NCBI RefSeq assembly: GCF_949987535.1
Contig: NC_080067.1
Coordinates: forward strand, 9,365,654-9,429,653
DNA length: 64,000 bases
DNA from: Balaenoptera acutorostrata
Lineage: Eukaryota; Chordata; Mammalia; Artiodactyla; Balaenopteridae
Reading direction: 5' to 3'
A model generated the notes under the pieces. It was given only the letters and a program-made list of their open reading frames with translations, was not told the DNA's origin and did not search any database. Position numbers and translations under genes: made by a program. This document shows positions 32,789-43,359 of this stretch, piece after piece. The stretch's first letter is position 1. Each line of letters starts with the position of its first letter.

Positions 32789-34121
32789 TCAGACCACACT
32801 GAAACTTCAATATAGCACATAAAAAGAGGTCCTAAAAACTTTCTGAAAGAAAATAAAATGATCCTATTCAAGGGACTGGCAACAGTAGTGACATTGGATT
32901 TCTTAATGGCACCACCGAAAGCTAGAAAAAAATAAAGCAATGATGTCAAAACCTCAAGGGAAAATGAGTCTCATAGTAGAATTCTATACCCAGCCAAACT
33001 ACCAGTCAAGTATGAGATAGGATAAAGACATCTTAAGATATACAAGGTCTCAAAAACTTTACCTCTCATGCATCCTTTCTCAGGAAGCACATTAGTATGT
33101 CACCCAACAAAACAAGGAAATAAAACCAAAAAAGGAAAACGTGGGGATCAAGAAATGAGCAATTCCAAAGGTGATGGTGAAATAAGGGCTCCAACGATAG
33201 CTATGCAGTGACTCATCCATACATCAACAGGAGGACTGAGGGCTTTAGTCTCCAGAGGAACAAAAAATAAGAGTAACTCATACCTGTTTCATTGAACTGG
33301 GAGGAGTGTTACAGCTTTTAGAGCTTGAAGAAAGAATTAGTGATAGTTCTGTAGAAAGCTAAGTTTTTTTAAATGTGAAGAAATTATTAACTCCAAGAAA
33401 AATCAAAGGTGCCATAAAAATGTCATCTGTAATATTTGTAAGGTCATAATAAAGCAAATGCTGAAATTGAATTTTTCAAAAGCTTTGACATAACTCTAAT
33501 GAAATGAGGGGGAGTTGGGAAAGATGCCATTGGTAAGCTGAATCCTCATCTTCCAAGGTAGGAAGTCAGCAAATAATATTTAAAATGGAAAATTTGAGAT
33601 ATAGAAATATAAGCTTGTTTTAAAATATGGAGGCAAATAGCAGAAGAAACAACTAAAATAGTTGAAAGCGGTTGCCTCTGGGGAGGGGGACTTCAAAGAT
33701 GGGGGAGAGGGTGGAACAAGAAAATAGTATTTCATTATAAGCTTTGTAGTACCATTTTTCTTCTTTTTTCTCTTCTTTTTCCCATTCTTTCAATTTATTA
33801 TACTATGTACAAACATCATTTGGATAAAAATTACACATAAATGCCTTGAACAGGATTTAGCACATAGTATGTGATCAATGAATATTGGATGTGGTGTTGA
33901 TGCTGCTGTGATCTTTGTTAAAGTTGCAACACTAAAAGGAGAACCACTCTACATTCTACACAACAACCCTAACGTAAATTATTTCATACCTTTCTATTTC
34001 TCCACTTAAAGATAAAAATGCTTAGTGACTCAAACTCACTAAGCATAATACTCTCTAGGACCATCCACATTGTTGCAAATGGCAGAACTTCATTCTTTTT
34101 TATGGCTAAGGAGTATTCCAT

Positions 34122-34152
34122 TGTGTGTGTGTGTGTGTGTGTGCGTGCGCAC

Positions 34153-34228
<76 letters not shown>
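34122..34228. repeat. Compound (TG)n-(TA)n-(CA)n microsatellite, near-palindromic
   Basis: TG repeats (with GCGTGCGCAC inside at about 34143-34152) lead to about 22 TA units and then about 9 CA units. TG and CA runs on either side of a TA core are mutually complementary, so roughly 34152-34226 is one long quasi-palindrome. It sits where the host L1 normally has a short TATA run. The poly-Tyr/Ile frames over it are artefacts. Confidence 0.95.
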
Positions 34229-34287
34229 CACATCTCCTTTCATCTGTTGATGGACATTTAGGTTGTTTCCATATCTTGGCTATTGTT

Positions 34288-34545
34288 TTGTTTTTAATGT
34301 TTTAATTTTATTGGAGTATAGTTGATTTACAATGTTATGTTAGTTTCAGGTGTATAGCAAAATAATTCAGTGATTCAAAGTGTATACATATACATATATT
34401 CATTCTTTTTTTGATTCTTTAATTATATAGGTTATCAGAGTATTGGGTAGAGTTCCCTGTGCTATACTGTAGGTCCTTGCTGGTTATCTATCTTATATAT
34501 AATAGTGTGAGTGTATTCATCCCAAGCTCCTGATTTATCCCTCCC
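34288..34545 (-). mobile_element. LINE-1 3'UTR tail nested in another LINE-1
   Basis: 'ggagtatagttgatttacaa', 'ccctgtgctatactgtaggt' and 'ttggttatcta'-like text mark the reverse L1 3'UTR. The 13-mer cttggctattgtt is present at 34275-34287 and again at 34546-34558, so the host L1 reading is exactly duplicated at the junction. Confidence 0.93.
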
Positions 34546-34784
34546 CTTGGCTATTGTTAATAATGCTGCTATGAACTTTGGGGTGCATGTATCTTTTTGA
34601 ATTAGAGTTTTCATCTTTTTCAGATATATGCCCAGGAGTGGGATTGCTGGATCATATGGTGACAGATGCTATACAGTTTTAATTTCTTTTTGTAAAATTA
34701 ATGTATAGTTATTGTAAAAAAATTACAAAGAATAAATGTCACTTGAAATTCTACTCTTTAGGTAGAGATAAGCACAATTAACAC

Positions 34785-35095
34785 TTGGTGAACCACTCAC
34801 TATTATGTAAAAGTATATATAATATTTCTGTGCTTGCTGTTATCTATCCATCTACATATAATTATATATAAATTGATTATACTATTTATGCTACTTTATA
34901 ATCTGCTTTTATCAGTCAATAATATGACATGGCCATGTTTCTATGGCCAATAGATGTATATTTATTCAAGAATGCATTGCATAAATATACCATAATTTAT
35001 ATAACCATTCCCCTTTTGATGGACATTTAAGTTGTCCCCATATTTCAATATTATATGCAACATTGCAATGAACACCGTCATTAATACGATATTAA
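34785..35095 (-). mobile_element. Old LINE-1-like fragment, antisense
   Basis: 'ataatctgcttttatcagtc', 'gacatggccatgtttctatg', 'ataccataatttatataacc' and 'ccccttttgatggacattta' resemble the reverse L1 3' region of old subfamilies. Confidence 0.6.
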
Positions 35096-36360
35096 ATTCT
35101 TGATGTCTGAAGCCTCTTTTCACCAAATTCAATATTTGGGGTAGAAAGAATCCATTAGATTCAGAAATGGTCACATCATTGCAAAGCTTCATAAAGTAAA
35201 ATAATTTGAAATGAGCCACTGTTATTATAAAACCTAGCTCCTGATCTTGGTGTCTTGAAGTTGAATATAATAAAATGTTTTCTTACATAGTTAGTGTCAA
35301 TTCACATGAGTCTAAAATTCGATGTCTATGCCAGCACAGATGTCCTTTTAAACTTACTTATTATGCTATTATCAACCTACAGTACTATGTTTTTAGAACA
35401 CCTAGAAAATCATTTTCCCATAAATTTCCTTAACATTATAATTTGATAGTTAAATCAGTCATCAATGCTCTGCAGATATAAAATTTAAATGTTGAACATA
35501 GGGTATAATTCCTACTGCTTGATTTTCAATGTCCACCAACGCAGGGTTGAGTTTGGTAGGAAACAAGAGAAAAATGAAAACTCATATTGTGGTTTGCTCA
35601 GTCATTTGGGCAAGCAGACTCTAAAAGTTTATAGAAATTCTTGCACTATGCTTACTTTTCTCCAAAAACTTATTTCAATAACAAAGAATTTATTAAGGTC
35701 GGTCTCTTCATATCTCTCCCTCCCTGTGTATAATATTAGCTTCACTGTGTACACAAACATGAGTTTGAGAGTGTGTCTCTGTAGATGGATAGTCTTATGG
35801 TCTCTGGATGAAATGCACTAAATACAGAAGGTGTAAGGTGCTATTGGTATGTAAAATAGAATCCTAAAATTGTGAAGCAAATTCTGCCCCAGGAACACTA
35901 GGCACCAAATGGTAAACAAACATAAACAAATGAGCTTTAAATCATTCATTTCTGTTTCCAAGAATATTAAATCCAAGACTTAAAGGCTTCTTATTTCCTT
36001 CCCCCTTTTGGAGGCTGTCCTTCCTTGTCTACATTTCTTGATATATGTTGGCCTTCAAACATTCTACAGTCATAAAAATCTCAGGGAAACATTTCACCAC
36101 TTTGACAGACTGTTCTGAACTCGGCTAGCTTCGGGAGCCACGGGGTGCCATCTGTTTACTATGACTCCTTGGGTATCTGGAGGGCTCTTTTCCACTACAG
36201 GAATGATATCAAGGGCTCTGCAATGAAAGTGCTCACTCTTGGACCTCCCCAAACAACCAATAGTCTCAAGGACCTTCCTGTTTCCAGGAATCTCAATGGG
36301 CCCCCTTTTAGACTCTGTCAGCTGTTATTGGGGAATATGAGGGCCAGGTAAGAAGGCATC
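35096..36360. other. No recognised feature
   Basis: A 110-codon + strand frame (35489-35821) has no recognisable domain and no exon-like flanks that I trust. No repeat is named. Confidence 0.4.
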
Positions 36361-36384
36361 CACAGTTGCCCCTCATTAGACCCT

Positions 36385-37590
36385 TAAGTCATATTCCTCA
36401 GGAAACGGACTCTGACGCAGAGATTTAGGTGCAGGAGATGTATTGGGGTGTGTTTTGGTGGGGAGTCAACATGTATGGCGGAGTGAAGGAAGCAGAATTG
36501 GAAAGAGGGGGAGGTCAGACTTGGATGCAATTGCAGCAGAGGCCTCAGCCTACCCCTCAGCGAGCCCCAGAGGTAGGCTGGTTCTTCCAGGGTTGCCCCT
36601 GAATTGAAGCAAGGGGACCTGGCCTTTGTACCCTTGCATCAACCAGTCACTGGATATAGGCTGCCCCTGGGAGGGGGTGTAACCTGATGGGAGGGTGCTG
36701 TCTTTGGTGACAGCGATTCCTGAATAACGTCTTAACTGTGAGCTACCAGCAGCCACATCCCCCAGCAGCTGGGGGATGAGTGCCTGCATCCTGAGGGGCA
36801 TTCTGGCAGGGCCCTAAGGCCTCCGCTACACTCTCCCACTCTCAGAAATTCCCTGATGTCCCAGGAAGCCAACTCCATATTCGAAGTTTCAGCCTGAAGA
36901 AATGACCACCATCTTTAGACATGGGAGGGGAGTAGGAAGGCAGGTATCAGAGAGGGACCCACAAGGTAAGGGGACCCTCAAATGCAGAGGCTCTGCAACT
37001 ATGGACACAGTTACTATGAAAGCTGCTGCACGAGGTTTTAAAAACCACCCCATCACAGGGTATGGGGTGAGGCTGCCCTAAATGAGTAGGATTTTCCTTG
37101 GGGTCATGAAATGGGAACCTACAACAGGCTATCACCAGCATCATTTACACCTGAGGTTTCCTTAAATTTCCATATAGGTGTCCTGTTCATATGCTGGACC
37201 CCTCCCCCGATGTCACCAGCAGTACCTATAAATGTCAACAGCTTCCTGCTTCTTTCTTCTTGAAAGTGCTCTCTGGACCCTGCATTGTTGAGCAGACTGG
37301 AAAAAACAGGGAGTTAATACCCCAGGATAGACCCTCAAATGATGAGGAATGGAAATTGGTGGATAAATATCCCAGCCACCTTCCTCTTGGTGACACAGTT
37401 CTAAAGCAGATCCTTCACAGAGGGTCCCCAGTTGTCTACAATGGCGACCCTTCATTAATACGCCATTTACAGTACCGGCTCTCCTTGTTCCCCTGACTCC
37501 CTCGTCCCTCTCTGGTTCCTGGGATTACCTCTCAATAAAAAACCTATACTCAGATCTTTGTCTCTACATCCACTTTGGAGGAGACCCAAC
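36385..37590. repeat. Possible ancient LTR-like or composite repeat
   Basis: The start 'acggactctgacgcagagat' and 'aggtgcaggagatgtattgg', and the end 'gggattacctctcaataaaa' with 'aggagacccaacctaact', resemble termini of old mammalian repeats, the latter with an AATAAA signal near 37532. GC content is higher than its neighbours, and several chance frames occur on both strands. I do not name the family. Confidence 0.35.
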
Positions 37591-38180
37591 CTAACTGGAT
37601 AAATGAAGGATATCTTTATTATTACTGATGAAGTCTCTAAAAGTTGGGTGTAAATATATCCTTGCTGGGCAAAAGCTATTGCCTTCTCCTCACATTCTCC
37701 AAAAATCCTAGAGAGTAAATGCCCTCTGGGGTCATCCTTTTTCTGACCCTTTACATGTGGAAAGGATGGATAGATGGTAAATAGATAGATAGATATGTAC
37801 CTACATACATACATACATACATACATACTTAGATACATAGATACAGATGTTCTGATGTTTTTATGACTATTTTTGCCCCTTGTACAAAAACCTGCAAAAT
37901 TTGTCTTCAGAAAAGATTCTGGCAGCGTAACATCTTTGATTTTGGCTGCCTCCCATCCATTCCCCGTCCTTCTGTTCATAACATTTTGGATTTCCTTTAA
38001 GGAAGTACCCCTGCCCACACTCAGTCCCTGTGGACTCAAAAGAGTGGACCCTCCTGAGCCACAGCCTTCCAGCTCCTCCAGAAGCAGGGGATCTGCAGCA
38101 TCTTTCCCCTGTCTACACCCCACTGCCCCCCACCCATGGCTTCCTGTTGCATTTAAAATATAACTCAAACTAATTCCCTG
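37591..38180. other. Unrecognised; ATAG/ATAC microsatellite at 37780-37840
   Basis: The 233-codon minus-strand frame (37467-38168) runs through the ATAC/ATAG tract as a Met/Tyr/Val/Cys repeat and lacks any domain, so I reject it as a gene. No further element is recognised. Confidence 0.45.
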
Positions 38181-38181
38181 A

Positions 38182-38510
38182 GTGCTATAGAATGAATGTC
38201 TGTGTGCCCCCCAAATTCATATATTGAAACCTAACACCCAATGTAATGGCATTAGGAAGTGGGGCCTTTGAGAGGTGATTAGGTCATGCGGGTGGAGCCC
38301 CCAAGAGTGAGATTAAAGCCCTTATACAAGGGACCCCAGAGCTCCCTCACCCCTTCTGCCCCACTGAGAAGACGGCCGTCCATGAACCAGGAAGCGTGTT
38401 CTCACCAGACACCAAATCTGCCGGTGCCTTGATCTCAGACTTCCCAGCCTCCAGAACTGTGAGGAATGAATTTCTGTTCCTTGCAAGCCACCCAGTCTGT
38501 GGTGTTCTCT
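38182..38510 (+). mobile_element. MaLR-type solo LTR, 3'-truncated
   Basis: 'tgctatagaatgaatgtctg', 'cccaatgtaatggcattagg', 'gccgtccatgaaccaggaag' and 'cttcccagcctccagaactg' follow the same LTR as 32435-32788. The final part ('..gttatggcagcc..') is missing and L2 sequence follows. Confidence 0.82.
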
Positions 38511-38514
38511 GCCT

Positions 38515-39640
38515 TCTCACACCCTTCTCGCCCCGGCTCAGTCTGGCTCTTCTCAGACTTGCCAAGTTCATCCCTGCCTTAGGCTGTTACAGTAGTACTG
38601 TACCTGGAAAATTCCTTTCCCAAATCTTTATTCACCTGCTGTTCCTTCTTTTTATTTATTTATTTACTTATTTACTTACTTATTTTTTCTTGAAGTGTAG
38701 TTGATTTACAATGTCTTGCTAGTTTCAGGTGTACAGCACAGTGATTCACTTATATACATATACATTTATTCTTTGTCAGGGTCTTTTCCCTTATAGGTTA
38801 TTACAAGATATTGAGTATAATTCCCTGTGCTATACAGTAGGTCCCTGTTGGTTATCTATTTTATATAGTAGTGTCTATCTGTCAATCTTAAACTCCTAAT
38901 TTTTCCCTCTCCCCCTTTTCCCTTTGGTAACCATAAGTTTGTTTACTGTGTCTGTGAGTCTCTTTCTGTTTTGTCCATAAGTTCATTTGTACTATTTTTT
39001 TAGATTCCATACATAAGCGATATCATATGATATTTGTCTTTTTCTGTCTGACTTCACTTAATATGAAGGTCCATCCATGCTGCTGTAAATGGCATTATTT
39101 CATTCTTTTTTATGGCTAATATTCCATTGTATATATGTACCACAACTTCTTTATCCATTCATCTGTCGATGGACACTTATGTTGCTTCCACGTCTTTACT
39201 ATTGTGAACAGTGCTACTGTGAACATTGGGGTGCACGTACCCTTTCAGACCATGTTTTTCTACAGATGTATGCCCAGGAGTGGGATTGTAGGATCGTATG
39301 GTAACTCAATTTTTAGTTTTTTAAGGAACCTCCATACTGTTCTCAAACCTAACGTCACCTCCTCAGAGAAGGCTTCCATGACCACTCAACCTAAAGTAGC
39401 AAGCCCCTCAGCCACCAGCATCTAACCCTGTCTGATTTTTTCAGAGCCCAGGAAGCATGAAATTATTTCGTTTATTGATTTACTCTTTTACTGTCTGACG
39501 CCCCTGCAATCATATAAGCTCCATGACAGTATGGTATCATTCTTGTTTGCTCTATTATCCTCGGCACCTAGAACAGTACCGAGAACATACAAGGTATTCA
39601 ATAAAAATACTTAATAAGTGAAAGAATGAGACATTTCCTG
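38515..39640 (+). repeat. LINE-2 3' region split by an L1 insertion
   Basis: 'agttcatccctgccttaggc' and 'acctggaaaattcctttccc' (38565-38620) are the L2 'cctgcctcagg..cctggaatgctcttcccc' block. It resumes at 39345 with 'cgtcacctcctcagagaagg', 'cttccatgaccactcaacct', 'tataagctccatgacagtat' and 'ggtattcaataaaaatactt', the L2 terminus. The L1 at 38651-39344 separates the two halves. Confidence 0.88.
38651..39344 (-). mobile_element. 5'-truncated LINE-1, antisense, inserted in L2
   Basis: T-rich start with TTTA/TTAC units, then 'gtagttgatttacaatgtct', 'ttccctgtgctatacagtag', 'tttttatggctaatattcca', 'atgcccaggagtgggattg' and 'aggaacctccatactgttct': L1 3'UTR and ORF2 end in reverse. L2 text is continuous across it. 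I did not find a clean target duplication. Confidence 0.9.
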
Positions 39641-40550
39641 CTTATATAGCAAAACATAAGCTTTGAGAAAAAAAAATATGAAACATCCAAAGTACCTCAG
39701 TCATTGGTTTCAAACATCTTAAAATCAAAAGACAAAAGTATTAAGTAAACAAGGCACAGCACAATCATTAAGATGACTCTAGGCTATCCGGTTTCAGTCG
39801 TCACTCTGCACTGTCTAGAGATGTAAGATCTGAGGGTTCTGCTGATTCCAAACTTCCTTCATACTATGGATTTCATTATCCCGGATTGAGTTATTTGCTG
39901 CTTCACAATGTTAAAATAACAACAGGCTAGTTAATAGAAATAATATAATGACAACAAAAGCAAGAAGTCAATGTTGCCTTTCATTCCCTTTGATTTACAG
40001 GGGTCCCCTAGGTGGGGGATTGGAAGGCAGCTGATTTCTGAGTCAGGCAAAGAATTCCATCATAGTTATGGATACTTCAAGTCAAATCAGCAAAATGTGC
40101 CAGCCAAGGGAACCCACGAAATATGTTTTGCTAGATACTACCAGGCAAGGAGGAGGGAGAAACAGGTGTGCCAGAGAGGATATGTGTTGTTTTTGCAGGA
40201 CAAGAAAGAGCAAAGGCTGAAAGATTTAGCCCCTTGGAGCGATAACTTTGTGAGCTTGCAACGATTTATTTGACAGGCAAGAGGAGGACTGACCCCCTCC
40301 TCTACAGGATCAGCTCCTTGATTATAAACCCTCGATAACATTCAGGTTGAAAATGCATTTTCTCCCCTTGCCTCTACATTTCTGACGCTTGCTTTATTAT
40401 TTCCTATTAGGAAATGCTATTTAATTCTGTCCACAGCTTGGCGACCTTTGTGTGGCTTCCCCACTTAGGAGATTTACAAGTAAATCACCAAGAAGTATGT
40501 ACACATACACTTATAAAATATACATGTGCTTGTAAATGAAAACGCACCAA
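39641..40550. other. No recognised feature
   Basis: The 100-codon frame (39971-40273) has no domain I recognise. No repeat is named. Confidence 0.4.
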
Positions 40551-40555
40551 ACGGC

Positions 40556-40581
40556 AAAAAAAAAAAAAAAAAAAAAAAAAA
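40556..40581 (+). repeat. Poly(A) tract
   Basis: About 26 uninterrupted A residues. No retroelement body is recognised before it. Confidence 0.9.
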
Positions 40582-40849
40582 GTGCTACAGGCATTGCAAA
40601 AACCGGGCATATGTGCATAAGAGGTGAGAGGCAGGTGTTTGGGAAATCTTCACACCATCCCAATATTTTTCTAATGGTTTCCATTTCCAATGCAAGGGAG
40701 AATTTGGAAAACATTAGCCACTGTGGTGTGCTCTGAGCAGTGACATGTAGCTGGCAACGTGGTGGGTGGGATCCCCCCCACCTTTTTTTCCCTCTAACAA
40801 AGAAATAGGGTGAGTTTATTAAAGCATAAATGCCATTTTCATCCTGCAA

Positions 40850-41400
40850 TGATAACGGCATGGCTGGGATCCCCGAGGTACAGAGGCAGTCAAAGCAAAC
40901 AGCTGTGCCACCTCCTTGTAACAGTTGTACGCCCACCACACAGCTCGGAGGGGAGGAGCAGGTCAAAGAGAGCCGTAAAGAGGACGGGGAGGGGTGGGGG
41001 GACCTCTCTGAGCTTGCGCCCCGCAGCCCAAGGGAAAATCCCGCCCTGCGGAGGGTAGGTATTGTGTGTGCGCGGCTCAGAGCGCTGGGCATTCTCCAGC
41101 AACTCGTCTCCTATAAACCACCTACTGCATTTTTACATTCTCCTGTCACACAGACCAAAACGGTGTATAGCAAGTTAACACAACGCTAAATAAAAGGCCT
41201 ATCAACCAACCTAGCAGGCAGCGTGTCGGTGATTCTGGGTGGGGGGGTGGCGATAACTGCCGTTTGGGTGGCAAGTGGTTGCTTCACCATCCAAGGCTCT
41301 TTGCGGAGCTGGGGAAGGATGCGGCGCTCTGGCCAAGCTGTTACTATGTTATCTTTGTGGCGCCTAAGGGTTGCTCCATGCCTGCCGGAGTCAACAGAGT
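40850..41400. promoter_or_regulatory. GC/CpG-elevated segment; candidate regulatory region or first exon
   Basis: CpGs recur through this segment ('gatccccgaggtac', 'gagcttgcgccccgcagcc', 'atcccgccctgcggag', 'tgtgtgcgcggctcagagcgct', 'gatgcggcgctctgg'). It is unlike the CpG-poor flanks and I see no known repeat in it. On the + strand 'gcggagggtaggtattgt' near 41050 resembles a splice donor and 'ctcctataaaccacc' near 41108 a TATA-like string. Open frames on both strands (40511-41461) have no known domain. Regulatory function is inference. Confidence 0.35.
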
Positions 41401-41788
41401 ACGTGGGGGTCGGGGGAGGGGAAGCTCCCACAGAAGGAATCTGATCCCTGCTTTGCGACATCTAGGGGCAAAGAGCTCCCCTCTCTTGTCACTCAGCTGC
41501 CTAGTCACCCTGCAAGAGGCAGACAGTGGAGAGAACACCCTCCCTTGGCAAGCCTTCCTCTCTACCTCTTCTGTGCTTAAGGGCAGTTCCTAGGAGGACA
41601 CCTGTTAAGTGAAAAGTGAGAGAAGAGAAAACCTGAGAATATGCCTTTCTTCTGAAATACTGGCCACCACTTTCCTGGAAAGGTTCACAAATGCACAAGG
41701 CTCCAGCCTGATCTGTTCATCCCTTGTGACCAACTCCATGCCTTGTGAGATGACACTGCAGCCCAGGATCAGGGTGAGACAATGTTAA
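41401..41788. other. No recognised feature
   Basis: Unrecognised sequence following the CpG-elevated segment. Frames on both strands lack domains. Confidence 0.35.
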
Positions 41789-41866
41789 GTGGCCCCAAGT
41801 GGGAATTGAACCTACAATCTGGAACTCAGTGGTACCATGTGCTAATCAACTAAGACCACGCTGACC
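41789..41866 (-). pseudogene. tRNA-like relic
   Basis: The minus strand starts 'ggtcagcgtggtcttagttg' (A-box-like 'tagttgattagca'), contains a B-box-like 'ggttcaattcc' and ends 'cacttggggccac', with spacing close to a tRNA (78 bp). The acceptor arm no longer pairs well and the anticodon arm is disrupted, so it is not a functional tRNA gene. It could be a tRNA pseudogene or the head of an old tRNA-derived SINE. Confidence 0.5.
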
Positions 41867-42034
41867 TAAGACATTAGCCTTGAAGTTCTGTCCTCCACAC
41901 CACGGAAATCACTGACTTTCTTCCGCTCCAGTGTTCTATCCCCATGGCCACCTCCTTCCGTCCAGTGGCTCCTCTACAGCTGATCACATATATATGATAG
42001 AGGCTCTCCATTTTTAAAAATTGCCTTCATTTCT

Positions 42035-43300
42035 TCAACACCATTCATTGCAGGCCTTCTCTGTGCCGGGCATTGTTCCAGAGAGATGTGAGTGGTTATG
42101 TTATATGGGATATATCAAAGGAATAAAATGGTCAAGGATCCCTGCTTCAGAAGAGGTTATATTCTAGCAAGAGAAGACAGACAATGAGCAATAAACACAA
42201 TGTATTAAATGGTAAACGTGATGCCAGGCAGAGTAAGAAGGAAGCAGGATTACCATATGATCCAGCATTCCCACTTCTGGGCATATATCCAGAAAAGACG
42301 AAAATTCTAATTCAACAAGATACATGCACCCCCAATGTTCATAGTGGCACTATTCACAATAGCCAAGGCATGGAAACAACCTAAATGTCCATCGACAGAG
42401 GAATGGGTAAAGAAGATGTGGTACATACTTAAAATGGAATACTACTCAGCCCTAAAAAAGAACAAAATAATGCCATTGGCAGCAACATGGATGGACCTAG
42501 AGATTATCATACTAAGTGAAGTAAGTCAGACAGAGAAAGACAAATATCATATGATATCACATATATGTAGAATCTTAAAAAAAAATGATACAAATGAACT
42601 TATTTACAAAACAGAAACAGACTCACAGACATAGAAACAAACTTATGGTGACCAAAGGGGAAAGTGGGAGGGGAGGGAGGGATAAATTAGGAGCTCAGGA
42701 TTAGCAGATACACACTACTATATATAAAATAGATAAACAACAAGGTCCTACTGTATAGCACAGGGAATTATATTCAATGTCTTATAATAAGGGAAAAGAA
42801 ATATATCTGAATCACTTTGTGTACACCCGAAACTAACACAACATTGTAAATCAACTACATTTAAAAAAAAAAAAAAGAAGATGAAGAAGACGGAAACAGG
42901 AGTGCAGAGGTTGAGCAAGTGGCCATTTTCAAAGATCAGTCAGGATTCTATTCACTGAGAAAACATTCAATGCGGGACTTGAAGGAGATGAGTGACTGGG
43001 AAGATGTCTGGGGAAAGAATGTTCCAGGCAAAGGAAGAGCCAGGGCTGAGGCAAGAGCAGGCCTGGCGTATCAACAGGAAAAGCGGTGTGGCTGGAGTGA
43101 GTTAGGAAGGGGAACAGTCACAGTGCCTGAAGCCGATGGGAAACAGATAACGTCAGACCCCATCACCTCCTCTGAGGACTTTGGCTTTGATGCTGAGAGG
43201 AGAGAGGACCCCAGCAGGGTTCCAGGAGAGAAGTGACATGATCTGACTCATGCATCAGAAGGGGCTTTGTGGCTCTTATGGGCGGGGTAGCAAACCCAAA
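42035..43300 (-). repeat. LINE-2, antisense, split by an L1 insertion
   Basis: 'ccattcattgcaggccttct', 'gtgccgggcattgttccaga' and 'gaagacagacaatgagcaat' (42035-42245), then 'ggacttgaaggagatgagtg', 'gggaagatgtctggggaaag', 'gttccaggcaaaggaagagc', 'tgtggctggagtgagttagg' and 'gagaagtgacatgatctgac' (42905-43260). This is the reverse complement of L2 in continuous order. The L1 at 42249-42876 interrupts it. Confidence 0.88.
42249..42876 (+). mobile_element. 5'-truncated LINE-1 inserted in L2
   Basis: It starts 'attaccatatgatccagcat' and carries the last part of ORF2 (two short frames, 42184-42384 and 42335-42634, encode PYDPAFPLLGIYP- and MEYYSALKKN-like peptides), the 3'UTR with 'ctgtatagcacagggaatta', and a poly(A) of 14 residues. 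A frameshift and stops break ORF2. Confidence 0.93.
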
Positions 43301-43359
43301 GTCCCCCTCTGGTTATTGACAGCTATCCTCTGAGAGCCAATCTTCTTGAAGACATTGTC

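Larger units (their letters stand above)
31895..33850 (+). mobile_element. Old LINE-1 (L1M-type) 3' region, twice interrupted
   Basis: The blocks 'ccaggaagttcaacatccaa', 'atttccagattgaaagggac', 'cacaataaatttaaaa', 'gaattctatacccagccaaa', 'ctcatgcatcctttctcagg' and 'cggttgcctctggggagggg' appear in the order of old mammalian L1M 3' sequences. It is interrupted by a small poly(A)-tailed insert (32133-32330) and by a MaLR LTR (32435-32788). No usable frame remains. The outer limits are approximate. Confidence 0.75.
34010..34663 (-). mobile_element. LINE-1 ORF2/3' fragment, antisense, with nested L1 and microsatellite
   Basis: The reverse complement follows L1: 'catatgatccagcaatccca' (34663-34644), the 'gcaacatggatgg'-equivalent region near 34060-34080, and the 'taaatgtccatcaacag'-like region at 34243-34262. 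A younger L1 tail (34288-34545) and an expanded TG/TA/CA tract (34122-34228) interrupt it. Confidence 0.85.

Noticed and set aside
37467..38168. 233-codon minus-strand frame
   Set aside because: It crosses an ATAC/ATAG microsatellite as a Met/Tyr/Val/Cys run, overlaps LTR-like sequence and contains no domain.
40511..41092. 193-codon minus-strand frame
   Set aside because: It includes the poly(A) tract read as poly-Phe. Open frames are expected in GC-rich DNA and no domain is visible.
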